Positions 23,951-32,321 of a stretch of DNA of 64,000 nucleotides are shown here, one piece after another. Position 1 is the first letter of the stretch; every line of letters begins with the position of its first letter. Where the stretch lies: assembly GCA_949291945.1 (NCBI GenBank), contig CASEXH010000004.1, positions 1 to 64,000 of the forward strand, in the 5' to 3' direction. Source of the stretch: an uncultured Bacillota bacterium. GTDB lineage: Bacteria; Bacillota; Clostridia; Lachnospirales; Lachnospiraceae. Under the pieces are notes generated by a model. The model did not search any database, had not been told where the DNA came from, and worked only from the letters and a program-made list of their open reading frames with translations. The translations under genes were made by a program, and so were the position numbers.

Positions 23951-25789
23951 TTATACCGCTTCCGCCTTTTCAAACTGGCTGTTATAGAGATTTGCGTAGA
24001 ACCCTCCGGCTGCCAGCAGTTCCTCATGGGTTCCCTGTTCTATAATATCTCCTTCATTCATCACCAGGATCAGGTCTGCATCCCGGATGGTAGAGAGACG
24101 ATGAGCGATCACAAAGCTGGTTCTTCCTTTCATCAGGTTATCCATAGCGCTCTGTATCCGCTCCTCGGTTCTGGTATCTACAGAAGAGGTAGCTTCATCC
24201 AGGATCAGGATCTTATTGTCTGCCAGGATTGCTCTGGCAATAGTAAGAAGCTGCTTCTGTCCCTGGGAAATATTGCTGGTTTCTTCATTGAGGACCATCT
24301 GATAGCCTCCCGGCTGGGACATGATAAAGTGGTGGACATGAGCTGCCTTGGCTGCAGCGATAACTTCTTCATCTGTGGCATCCAACCGTCCGTACCGAAT
24401 ATTTTCCATAATGGTTCCATGGAACAGCCAGGTATCCTGGAGCACCATGCCGAACATTTCTCTCAGTTCACTTCTGTTAAAGTCTTTTACATTATGTCCA
24501 TCGATGAGTATTTCTCCAGAATTTACATCATAAAACCGCATAAGCAGCTTGATCATGGTGGTCTTTCCGGCTCCCGTAGGACCTACAATGGCCACCTTCT
24601 GTCCTTCCTTTACCTTCATGTTGAAATCATGAATAATCACATGGCTTGGGTCATAACCGAAGGCCACATGACAAGCTTCCACGTTTCCATCTAAATTGTG
24701 AATATCCACAGGATTCTCCACTGTCTGGTCTTCTTCCTCTTCGTCCAGGAACTCAAAGACCCTCTCTGCTGCAGCCGCTGAGGACTGAAGCATATTGGTT
24801 ACCTGAGCGATCTGCTGGATAGGCTGGGTAAAGTTCCGGATATACTGGAAGAAAGCCTGAATATCTCCTACAGCAACACTGCCCCGGATTACCATATAGC
24901 CTCCTAAAAGAGCTACCATCACATACCCCAGATTTCCCACAAACTGCATAATGGGCATCATCATGCCAGAGAAAAACTGGGACTTCCATGCGGAAGTATA
25001 AAGCATATCATTGGTCTTCTCAAAATCATGGATCACATCATCCTGCTTATTAAAAGCCTGAACTACGTTATGTCCTCCATAGATTTCCTCTACCTGGCCG
25101 TTTACCTCACCCAGATATCTCTGCTGATCACGGAAATATTTCTGAGAGTGTTTCATTACATTGCCGATGATCACCATGGAAACCGGCAGGATCAGAAGAG
25201 AGGCCAGCGTCATCCACACATTGATAGACAGCATCATCACAAAAACACCGATCAGGGTAGTCACAGAAGTAATCAGCTGGGTGAAACTCTGGTTAATACT
25301 GGTCTGAAGGGTATCCACATCATTGGTGATCCTGGAAAGGATCTCTCCATGGGTCTTAGTCTCGTAGTATTTCAGAGGAAGCCTGTTCAGCTTGCCGGAA
25401 ATATCTTTTCTCAGATTATAGGTCACATTATTGGAGATTCCCGACATGATAAAGCCTTGGATAAAGGAGAACAGGGCGCTGACTGCGTACAGGCACATGG
25501 CTCCGATGAGAATCTGGGCAATCTTTCCGAAATCGATCCCAGCCCCTCCGCTGATCTTTGACACAAGTCCGTTGAAAAGCTCTGTAGTAGCTCTTCCCAG
25601 AATCTTTGGCCCTATAATGTTAAAGATCGTGCTTCCCACAGCAAAAAGCAGCATTATAAAAAGCTGGATACGGTATCTCTCCATATAGATAAAAAGTCTT
25701 TTCATTGCCCCTTTAAAGTTTTTGGCTTTTTCACCGGACATTCCTCTTCCATGCCCGCCCATGGGGCCTCTTGGTCTTCCATTACTCAT
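23951..25789 (-). CDS. ABC exporter half-transporter (MDR type), subunit 2
   Basis: A 612-residue fused permease-ATPase. The start is MSNGRPRGPMGGHGRG with a Gly-rich head, then six transmembrane helices (about 40-330) and the nucleotide-binding domain with Walker A GPTGAGKTT, Q-loop, signature NISQGQKQLL and Walker B ILILDEATSSVD, followed by the H-loop AHRLSTI. The signature reads ISQGQ, while subunit 1 has VSGGQ, consistent with a heterodimer having one degenerate site. Its ATG overlaps the end of the partner gene by 8 bases, so the two are translationally coupled. They form an operon with marR; drug or peptide export is inferred. Confidence 0.93.
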   Translation of the reverse strand: MSNGRPRGPMGGHGRGMSGEKAKNFKGAMKRLFIYMERYRIQLFIMLLFAVGSTIFNIIGPKILGRATTELFNGLVSKISGGAGIDFGKIAQILIGAMCLYAVSALFSFIQGFIMSGISNNVTYNLRKDISGKLNRLPLKYYETKTHGEILSRITNDVDTLQTSINQSFTQLITSVTTLIGVFVMMLSINVWMTLASLLILPVSMVIIGNVMKHSQKYFRDQQRYLGEVNGQVEEIYGGHNVVQAFNKQDDVIHDFEKTNDMLYTSAWKSQFFSGMMMPIMQFVGNLGYVMVALLGGYMVIRGSVAVGDIQAFFQYIRNFTQPIQQIAQVTNMLQSSAAAAERVFEFLDEEEEDQTVENPVDIHNLDGNVEACHVAFGYDPSHVIIHDFNMKVKEGQKVAIVGPTGAGKTTMIKLLMRFYDVNSGEILIDGHNVKDFNRSELREMFGMVLQDTWLFHGTIMENIRYGRLDATDEEVIAAAKAAHVHHFIMSQPGGYQMVLNEETSNISQGQKQLLTIARAILADNKILILDEATSSVDTRTEERIQSAMDNLMKGRTSFVIAHRLSTIRDADLILVMNEGDIIEQGTHEELLAAGGFYANLYNSQFEKAEAV

Positions 25790-27950
25790 TGGCTAATTCC
25801 TCCTCTGACAACTGTGACATAGCGATCTGGCGATATACGTCGCAGGATTTTAAAAGCTCTTTATGAGTTCCCTGACCAACCACACGTCCTTCATCCAGTA
25901 CCAGTATCCTGTCTGCATGAAGAATGGTGCTGATACGCTGGGCAACGATCAGAGTCGTCGCATCTTTGGTTTCCTTTTTCAGCGCTCTTCTCAGGACTAC
26001 ATCTGTTTTATAGTCCAGGGCAGAAAAACTGTCGTCGAAAATATAGATTTCCGGATTCTTGGCAATGGCTCTGGCAATAGACAGACGCTGTTTCTGACCT
26101 CCGGAAACATTGGTTCCTCCCTGGGCAATAGGATCTTCCAGTCCATCTTCCTTTTCCTGGATAAAATCCCAGGCCTGGGCGATCTTGGCAGCTCTTTCTA
26201 CCTCTTCCGGAGAGGCGTCATCATTTCCATAACGGATGTTAGAATCAATGGTTCCAGAGAACAGAACTCCCTTCTGAGGCACATAGCCGATTTTATCCCG
26301 GAGGTTCTTCAGATCCATTTCCCGGACATCCACGCCGTCCACCAGGATCTTGCCTCTGGTCACATCAAAGAACCTGGGGATCAGATTTACCAGAGTACTC
26401 TTACCGCTTCCGGTACTTCCGATAAAGGCCACGGTCTCTCCTTTTTTTGCAGTAAAACTGATATCTGAAATAGTCTCTTCATCAGCTCCCGGATAAGCAA
26501 AGCCTACATGCTCAAAGACCACTTCGCCTTTTCTGTCTGCAGAAGGTTCTGTGTGGCTTTCTCCATCCCGGATGCTTACTTCTGTCTCCATAACTTCATT
26601 GATACGCTTTGCAGAAACACCGGCCCTTGGGATCATGATAGACATCATGGTAATCATCAGGAAAGCCATGATAATCTGCATAGCGTACTGCATAAAGGCC
26701 ATCATATTTCCCACCTGCATAGTTCCTTCATCTACAGCATGGGCGCCGTTCCAGACAATCAGCACGGTGATGCCGTTCATGATCAGCATCATTACAGGCA
26801 TCATAAAGGTCATACAGCGGTTTACAAAAAGATTGGTCTTCATCAGTGTCCGGTTGGCGTCTTCAAAACGCTCTTCCTCATGTTTCTCTGTGCTGAAAGC
26901 ACGGATCACATAGACGCCGGTCAGGATCTCCCTTGCCACCAGGTTCAGATTATCAATGAGATACTGGAGCTTAGTAAACTTAGGCATAGCAATCTTAAAG
27001 AGCAGGCCTACGAAAAGCATGATCATGATGACCGCCAAAGCCAGGATCCAGGTCATAGAGGCGTCGGTCTGGAATACTTTATATACGCCTCCGATTCCCA
27101 GGATAGGCGCATAGAGAACGATACGGAAGATCATGGCAAAAAGAAGCTGGATCTGCTGCACATCGTTGGTGCTCCTGGTAATCAGGGATGCGGTAGAAAA
27201 ATGATTCAGTTCAGCCCCTGAAAAAGAAAGAACCTTACGGTACACACTGTTTCTCAGGTTTCTTCCCAGAGTAGCCGCAACTCTTGCAGAAAGGAAGGTA
27301 ACGGTTATAGCTGCTGCCATTCCCAGAAAAGCAAGGCCCAGCATCTTTCCTCCTGTGAGAAGGATATAATTCATCTGCATCTGGTCCAGGTCCTCTCCCT
27401 GGGCACTGTATTCCTCCTGTACAAAAAGCACCGCTGACTGGGTCACGATAGAATCCGGCATTTCCTCAAACTGTCCCTCCATGCCGGAAAGCATCTGAGA
27501 AAGCTGTTCCTCAGGAAGCTGTTCCAGAACCTGGAAAATATCTGCATCCTGATCCAGCCCCATCTGTTCTTTTATCTGCGTCACTTCCTGGGAGGACGGA
27601 TCCGAAAGGCCGGTTACGATCAGTTCCGGAATCCCCAGGATACTGTTCAGGTTTTCCCGTTCTTCCTCATTTATGTCTTTCAGTTCATAAACTCCATCTG
27701 TCAGGCTGTAATCCGTCTGGACCAGTTCACGGTCCTCCTGATCCATAAACAGGAAAAGCCGGTCCATGGATTCCTCACGGATTTTTTCCGGCACTCCGTC
27801 TTCTATGCCCTTTTGCTGGATCCCCACATTAATAATATCCGATGTGTAATCCGGCAGGGACAGATCGCAAAAAGCCTGGACAAACAAAAGAAGGAGGATC
27901 ATCACAAGATAATACCATCTCTCCTTCATGTAACGAAACATTTTTAACAT
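25782..27950 (-). CDS. ABC exporter half-transporter (MDR type), subunit 1
   Basis: A 722-residue fused permease-ATPase, about 110 residues longer than usual because of a large, acidic extracytoplasmic insert between the first two membrane helices (about 35-190, rich in Glu, Gln and Asp). The ATPase domain has Walker A GSTGSGKST, signature TNVSGGQKQRLS, Walker B IYIFDDSFSALD and the H-loop AQRIST. The Asp-Asp after Walker B in place of Asp-Glu suggests this half carries the degenerate catalytic site of the heterodimer. The insert type is common in Lachnospiraceae pairs. It is second in the marR operon, starting 4 bases after the marR stop. Confidence 0.93.
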   Translation of the reverse strand: MLKMFRYMKERWYYLVMILLLLFVQAFCDLSLPDYTSDIINVGIQQKGIEDGVPEKIREESMDRLFLFMDQEDRELVQTDYSLTDGVYELKDINEEERENLNSILGIPELIVTGLSDPSSQEVTQIKEQMGLDQDADIFQVLEQLPEEQLSQMLSGMEGQFEEMPDSIVTQSAVLFVQEEYSAQGEDLDQMQMNYILLTGGKMLGLAFLGMAAAITVTFLSARVAATLGRNLRNSVYRKVLSFSGAELNHFSTASLITRSTNDVQQIQLLFAMIFRIVLYAPILGIGGVYKVFQTDASMTWILALAVIMIMLFVGLLFKIAMPKFTKLQYLIDNLNLVAREILTGVYVIRAFSTEKHEEERFEDANRTLMKTNLFVNRCMTFMMPVMMLIMNGITVLIVWNGAHAVDEGTMQVGNMMAFMQYAMQIIMAFLMITMMSIMIPRAGVSAKRINEVMETEVSIRDGESHTEPSADRKGEVVFEHVGFAYPGADEETISDISFTAKKGETVAFIGSTGSGKSTLVNLIPRFFDVTRGKILVDGVDVREMDLKNLRDKIGYVPQKGVLFSGTIDSNIRYGNDDASPEEVERAAKIAQAWDFIQEKEDGLEDPIAQGGTNVSGGQKQRLSIARAIAKNPEIYIFDDSFSALDYKTDVVLRRALKKETKDATTLIVAQRISTILHADRILVLDEGRVVGQGTHKELLKSCDVYRQIAMSQLSEEELANE

Positions 27951-27954
27951 ACTG

Positions 27955-28425
27955 TCACCCCTTATTGTGTCTTTCTATATCTTTTTCATTGTCGTCTTCC
28001 TCCAGATTCTGGATCATCTGAAGAAAGAAACGCCGAAGGAGACAAACTTCGCTTTCAGAAAATCCTTTAAACAGGGCCTTCTCTTTCTCTTTAATGCATT
28101 CTCTGACTTTTCCTGTCACAGCCCTGCCCTTCTCTGTAAGGAATATGCGGCTCAGCCTCTGATCTCTTTCGTCTGCCCGCCGTTCAATGATCCCGGCCTT
28201 TTCCAGTCTTTTAATGGATACTGCCACGGTGGGAGGGCTGATCCTGAGCGCCTGGGAAATTTCCTTCTGACTGATTCCCTCCCGGCAGTATACCAGGCCG
28301 ATCAGAGGAACCTGCTTGGGATGGATCCCGGTGTTCTTAACCAGCGCAAAAGCTTTTTTAAAATACAGGTGGGTAAGTCTGATAAACAGATTCTGAAGAT
28401 CCTCTTCCCTTTTCTCAGCTTCCAT
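27955..28425 (-). CDS. MarR family transcriptional regulator
   Basis: A 156-residue winged-helix repressor. Helix 1 (LQNLFIRLTHLYFKKAF) is dimer-forming. The recognition region is EGISQKEISQALRISPPTVAVSIKRLEKAG, followed by the wing IIERRADERDQRLSRIFLTEKGR, the hallmark D-x-R sequence. The ATG at 28425 is preferred because AAGGAG lies 8 bases upstream; an ATG at 28443 is almost inside the operator. It is first in the operon with the two exporter genes, which it probably represses. Two palindromic sites lie in and above its promoter, so autoregulation is likely. The inducer is unknown. Confidence 0.92.
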   Translation of the reverse strand: MEAEKREEDLQNLFIRLTHLYFKKAFALVKNTGIHPKQVPLIGLVYCREGISQKEISQALRISPPTVAVSIKRLEKAGIIERRADERDQRLSRIFLTEKGRAVTGKVRECIKEKEKALFKGFSESEVCLLRRFFLQMIQNLEEDDNEKDIERHNKG

Positions 28426-28446
28426 TTTTTCATCTCCTTCCATTAG

Positions 28447-28490
28447 TTAGTCGGCTAATTTATAATATGGCAATCTTCTTAAAATATCAA
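28447..28490 (-). promoter_or_regulatory. marR-exporter promoter with downstream operator
   Basis: Minus-strand TTGATA (28485-28490) and TATTAT (28462-28467), spacer 17. The palindrome TTAGTCGGCTAA (28447-28458) begins right after the -10 and covers the expected transcription start, a repressor position. Confidence 0.75.
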
Positions 28491-28542
28491 CCCTTATTCC
28501 CTTATTTTTAACAATTTTTATGATTAATTTACAAAATTTTAA

Positions 28543-28554
28543 TTAGTCGACTAA
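28543..28554. promoter_or_regulatory. Second MarR operator, perfect palindrome
   Basis: TTAGTCGACTAA is a perfect 12-bp palindrome, differing in one base from the promoter-proximal site 96 bp away (centre to centre), in an AT-rich interval. Confidence 0.7.
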
Positions 28555-28615
28555 CTTTTGTGCAAAATTACATGAATTGAATTTTTTTATTACAGGCATC
28601 AGTCTTCAAATGCGT

Positions 28616-28646
28616 TTGCTTGCTCGTTGCTCTGTGGTATACAAAA
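28616..28646 (+). repeat. Partial match to REP-like element
   Basis: The stretch AATGCG..TTGCTTGCTCG..TGCTCTGTGGTATAC resembles the minus strand of the element at 8758-8850 (AATGCTCGCTTGGCTCCCTGC followed by TTTGTGGTATA). It sits just 5' of the glycosyltransferase relic. Confidence 0.3.
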
Positions 28647-28700
28647 CACCGGACTAAAATTCGTTTTGGAGGGTATCATGAAAGATTTGAATAAGAATAG

Positions 28701-29064
28701 GCTCCTCTGGTGCTTGTGTTGGATGGAGATGACCGGCTGAAGCCTCCCCTATATTGAAAAAGCCAGCGGCCTGTTGAGAAAAGGATTCCTCTATAACCGC
28801 TGCTTCTTCCTGGCTCCATACCTTCGGTGTTCTTGACTCTGTAGTCCGTCCTCTGGGGGCAGCATAGCTGCCTTTCTTTCCCGGAACTGCTGTCCTGCCA
28901 CCCATATACTCCGTCGGAAAATATGGGAACAGTGCGGAGGCTATGATGAATCTATGCGTTCCGGTTTTGAAGACTGGGATTTCTTTCTTGGCATGCTGGA
29001 AACCAGCACTGACGCACACATCGGGATTCTGAAAGAATCAGTCTCTGAGCAAAGTCTCCGGTGA
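28701..29064 (+). pseudogene. Glycosyltransferase family 2 remnant
   Basis: A broken plus-strand gene read in two frames. From 28701 the frame gives APLVLVLDGDDRLKP, containing the DxD-type metal/nucleotide motif of GT-A enzymes. After a one-base shift near 28748 it continues YIEKASGLLRKG, meets a TGA at 28834, then reads RNCCPATHILRRKIWE and GGYDESMRSGFEDWDFFL, the acceptor-side GGYDE...EDW motif, ending at TGA 29062. Motif order and spacing fit GT2, but the 5' part and start are missing, and there is one frameshift and one internal stop. Cell-surface sugar transfer would have been the role. The minus-strand open frame here is only its shadow. Confidence 0.75.
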
Positions 29065-29082
29065 TTTCATGGAACATCCCAC

Positions 29083-29976
29083 TTATGGAGACGGAGACAT
29101 GGCAGCGGCTGTCCGCATCGCATCTTTGTAAGCCTCCACCGGCATTTCTTTTCCTGTAAAGAGCTGGTAATTTTCTGCCCCCTGCCAGAGCATCATGCCT
29201 TTCCCTTCGATGGTCTGGCAGCCGGCTTCTCTGGCTTCTTTCAGCATTCTGGTAACTTCCGGATTATAAACAATGTCTGCCACTACCAGGTCTTTTCGCA
29301 TCCATTCTTTTGGGATCAGAGTTTCCTCATGAAGATCCGGCTTCATTCCTACAATAGTAGCATTTGCCAGGATATCTGCTTCTGCCACTGCTTTTTGCAG
29401 CTTTTCTTTATCCTCCAACCGGTTTACCGCTACCTTGCATTGAGGGACTTTTTCTTCCAGTTTTTTCCTGGTTTCCAGTGCTCTCTCATAAAATTCGTCC
29501 TGCCGGTTGAAAATTTGGATCTCTTCCGTTCCTTCCAGGGCGAGCTGGACCTGGATGGCTGTGGCTGCGCCTCCTGCGCCTAGGACCAGGACCTTTTTTC
29601 CTTTGACTTCCACGCCATGTTCTTTTAAATTTTTCACAAACCCGATTCCGTCTGTAATATAGCCGGTAAGAACACCCTCTTCATTGACAAAGGCATTACA
29701 GGCTCCTACCAGTTGTGCGGCAGGAGACAGGCGGTCCATAAGTTTTGCCCCGATATTCTTACAAGGCATGGTAAAATTTCCACCTCTCATTTTCAGCAGG
29801 CGTATAGTCTTAATTGTCTCAGGCATATCCTCAGCTTTTACGTCAAAGGCCAGGTAGGCATAGTCCAGTCCGTCATGCTGAAAACAGAAATTATACATTT
29901 CCGGCGAAGCGGAATGACCTACAGGTGAACCAAATAATCCCATCAAACCTGTATATCCTGATATTCTCTTTTCCAT
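29083..29976 (-). CDS. aroE: Shikimate dehydrogenase
   Basis: Reduces 3-dehydroshikimate to shikimate with NADPH. 297 residues. The substrate side shows GSPVGHSASPEMYNF near the N-terminus with the Ser-x-Ser pair and NFTMPCK with the catalytic lysine. The Rossmann side shows VLGAGGAATAIQ, and IFNRQDE follows as the cofactor-selectivity strand. The late motif is GKGMMLWQGAENYQLFTG. The Cys in MPCK replaces the more usual His or Tyr. The ATG at 29976 is chosen for spacing from AGGAAGG; an in-frame GTG at 29985 overlaps the upstream stop. It is last in the MATE / aroQ-aroK / aroE operon. Confidence 0.93.
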   Translation of the reverse strand: MEKRISGYTGLMGLFGSPVGHSASPEMYNFCFQHDGLDYAYLAFDVKAEDMPETIKTIRLLKMRGGNFTMPCKNIGAKLMDRLSPAAQLVGACNAFVNEEGVLTGYITDGIGFVKNLKEHGVEVKGKKVLVLGAGGAATAIQVQLALEGTEEIQIFNRQDEFYERALETRKKLEEKVPQCKVAVNRLEDKEKLQKAVAEADILANATIVGMKPDLHEETLIPKEWMRKDLVVADIVYNPEVTRMLKEAREAGCQTIEGKGMMLWQGAENYQLFTGKEMPVEAYKDAMRTAAAMSPSP

Positions 29977-29981
29977 ATTTT

Positions 29982-30773
29982 TCACCCTTCCTTTCTGTCA
30001 AAATCCACCAGCTTCTTTACCAGTTCCTCACAGATCTCCAATTCTGTCTTTCCATCTGTAGCCACGATAATATCTGCCGCTGCCTGATATTTTTCCCGTC
30101 TTGCCTCCATCAGACCGGCTATAAACTCTGTATTCTTATTGTTTTCCAGAAGAGGACGTTCATGGCTGTCCTTGACTCTTTCCAGGATGGTTTCCGGGCT
30201 GGCGGTAAGAAGCACTACTCTTCCGTTTTTCTTCATTTCCACTACATTCTGTTCTCTCAGGGGAACACCGCCGCCGCAGGAGATCACCACATTGGACCGT
30301 TCCTGCATTTCAATAAGCAGACTGGTTTCCAGATTCCGGAAATATTCCTCCCCCCTGGTTTCAAAAATATCTGAAATGCTCATGCCTTCTCTTTGGGCAA
30401 TCATCTGATCCATTTCAATAATTTCCATATCAAAAAGGGTATGAAGATATTCCGAGATCGTAGATTTTCCTGATCCCATAAAGCCGATCAGCACAATATT
30501 GTAGGAAAATAATTTTCTGGCCTGTATCTTCTTGCTGCTTTTCAGAATTGCCTGAAAGACAGTCTCCACTTCCTGTTTGTGTCTATGACCTTCCATCTGT
30601 TTTTCCAGCCAGCTGCGCTGCCGCTCCTCCTGTTCCGGCTGAAGCATAGGCATTTTATTTTCCTCTTTATAGGCCATCAGTTCTTCCACCACAGCATTAC
30701 GCTGGAGCAGTCCTTCCAGTATCTTCTCATTGCAGGCCATCAGTTCTTCTCTGTATTTTTCTAATTGGTTCAT
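29982..30773 (-). CDS. aroK: Bifunctional chorismate mutase-shikimate kinase (AroQ-AroK fusion)
   Basis: A 263-residue cytoplasmic fusion. Residues 1-85 are a type II chorismate mutase helix bundle (first helix LEKYREELMACNEKILEGLL with the conserved Arg and Lys pattern of RNAVVEELMAYK, and PEQEERQRSWLEK in the last helix). Residues 90-263 are shikimate kinase: Walker A GFMGSGKST (97-105), Asp in EMDQMIA, FRNLET, and the SCGGGVPLRE and ERPLL shikimate/lid motifs. It therefore joins two non-consecutive steps, shikimate phosphorylation and the chorismate-to-prephenate branch. Its ATG overlaps the MATE stop (ATGA) and its stop nearly overlaps aroE. Confidence 0.88.
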   Translation of the reverse strand: MNQLEKYREELMACNEKILEGLLQRNAVVEELMAYKEENKMPMLQPEQEERQRSWLEKQMEGHRHKQEVETVFQAILKSSKKIQARKLFSYNIVLIGFMGSGKSTISEYLHTLFDMEIIEMDQMIAQREGMSISDIFETRGEEYFRNLETSLLIEMQERSNVVISCGGGVPLREQNVVEMKKNGRVVLLTASPETILERVKDSHERPLLENNKNTEFIAGLMEARREKYQAAADIIVATDGKTELEICEELVKKLVDFDRKEG

Positions 30774-32200
30774 AATTTCTTCCTATCCATCTGTTTTTTT
30801 CTTTTCATTTCCCGCTCTTTCTCTTCTGATAAAGCCGGCCACATCACACAGAGCATGGTGACGAAACAGGCGGTGCCTCCAATGAAATTAGAGATCGGTT
30901 CCGCCAGGAAAACCCCGTTTACATCCAGACCTGCCACATGAGGCAGCAGCAGGGTAAGGGGGATGACGATCACTGCTTTTCTCAGCAGCGAAAAGAAAAT
31001 GGCGTGTTTCGCTTTACCCAGTCCGGTAAACACGCTCTGTCCGGCGAACTGCAGGGACATAAAGCAAAATCCGAAGAAGTAGATCCGCATGGACGGCACG
31101 CCGATCTTCATCAGATCTTCTCCCCCGTTAAACAAAGCGATAAACACCCCGGGGATCAGCAGAGTGATGATCCAGGCCAGCGTAGTATAGGCGATACCGA
31201 TAGCCGCCATAACCTTGATTCCTGCCTTTACTCTTCGGTATTCTCCGGCGCCATAGTTAAATCCGATCACCGGCTGAGATCCCTGGGTAAGGCCGTTTAC
31301 CGGAACACTCAGTACCTCCCGGACAGAATTTACAATAGTCATCACCGCCACATAGGCATCCCCACCAAAAGACTGAAGGGTGACATTGCAGACGATCTGC
31401 ACACCACAGTTGGTGGCCGCCATAATAAAGCCGGAAAGTCCAAGGGCCAGGATTTCCTTCACATACCCCAGATTTATTTTCATCCGGGAAAGCCGGATAC
31501 GCAAAAGGGTGTGTTTTCCTGTAAGAAACTTTACCACCCATATAGCAGAAACCGCCTGGGAGATCACCGTAGCAATGGCAGCTCCCTTCACCCCCATGCC
31601 AAATCCGAAAATAAAAACCGGATCCAGCACAATATTGATGACAGCTCCTATCAGCACCGTAAACATACCGGTCCTGGCAAAGCCCTGACAGTTAATGAAA
31701 CCATTCATACTGAGACTGATCATAACAAAGACCGTTCCCAAAAGATAAATGCTGATATAATCATCTGCATAGCCAAAGGTTGCATCGCTGGCTCCCAGGG
31801 CGTAAAGAAGGGGCTCCTTAACCGCCATTCCCACCAGGATCAGGATTCCCCCTGTGATCAGGGTGATAGTAAAAGAAGTCCCCATGATCCCTTCTGCCCG
31901 TTCCTCATCCCCTTTTCCCCTGGCAATGGAACACAGGGGCGGCCCCCCGGTGCCCACCAGATTTGAAAAAGCCGTGATCGCCGTGATAACAGGAAAAGCA
32001 ACCCCTACTCCTGTAAGGGCTGCCGAACTGGCTCCCGGTATCCTCCCGATATAAATCCTGTCTACGATGTTATATAACACATTTATAAACTGAGCCACAA
32101 TAAGGGGAAGGGCAAGGCGAAGGATGATCCCCGCCACGCTTCCCTTAGAAAAATCATGCTCCTCTTCTCTGACCTGATGATGATTTTTAAAAAAATGCAC
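30770..32200 (-). CDS. MATE family efflux transporter
   Basis: A 476-residue membrane protein with twelve predicted helices in two similar halves (about 15-235 and 245-455). N-terminal marks are LALPLIVAQFINVLYNIVDRIYIG and the GVGVAFPVITAI segment; these match the DinF/NorM-like branch exporting cationic compounds by sodium or proton antiport. The C-terminus is strongly basic (KEREMKRKKQMDRKKL). Translation is coupled to the chorismate mutase-shikimate kinase gene through a 4-base ATGA overlap, so it may export an aromatic-pathway product; that is inference from arrangement only. Confidence 0.9.
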   Translation of the reverse strand: MHFFKNHHQVREEEHDFSKGSVAGIILRLALPLIVAQFINVLYNIVDRIYIGRIPGASSAALTGVGVAFPVITAITAFSNLVGTGGPPLCSIARGKGDEERAEGIMGTSFTITLITGGILILVGMAVKEPLLYALGASDATFGYADDYISIYLLGTVFVMISLSMNGFINCQGFARTGMFTVLIGAVINIVLDPVFIFGFGMGVKGAAIATVISQAVSAIWVVKFLTGKHTLLRIRLSRMKINLGYVKEILALGLSGFIMAATNCGVQIVCNVTLQSFGGDAYVAVMTIVNSVREVLSVPVNGLTQGSQPVIGFNYGAGEYRRVKAGIKVMAAIGIAYTTLAWIITLLIPGVFIALFNGGEDLMKIGVPSMRIYFFGFCFMSLQFAGQSVFTGLGKAKHAIFFSLLRKAVIVIPLTLLLPHVAGLDVNGVFLAEPISNFIGGTACFVTMLCVMWPALSEEKEREMKRKKQMDRKKL

Positions 32201-32321
32201 GATTCCACTCCCTGTCTTTCTTTTGTTTTACTGATGATATATTTTCAAAAATCCCATCTGTTTCAATCCTTTACGGGCGCTCAATATTATCTACAGATTT
32301 TACCACTTTACACTGCTGACT

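Noticed and set aside
28654..29019. Minus-strand open frame of 121 codons
   Set aside because: It lies over the plus-strand glycosyltransferase 2 remnant, whose motifs are recognisable, and has no ribosome site or family match.
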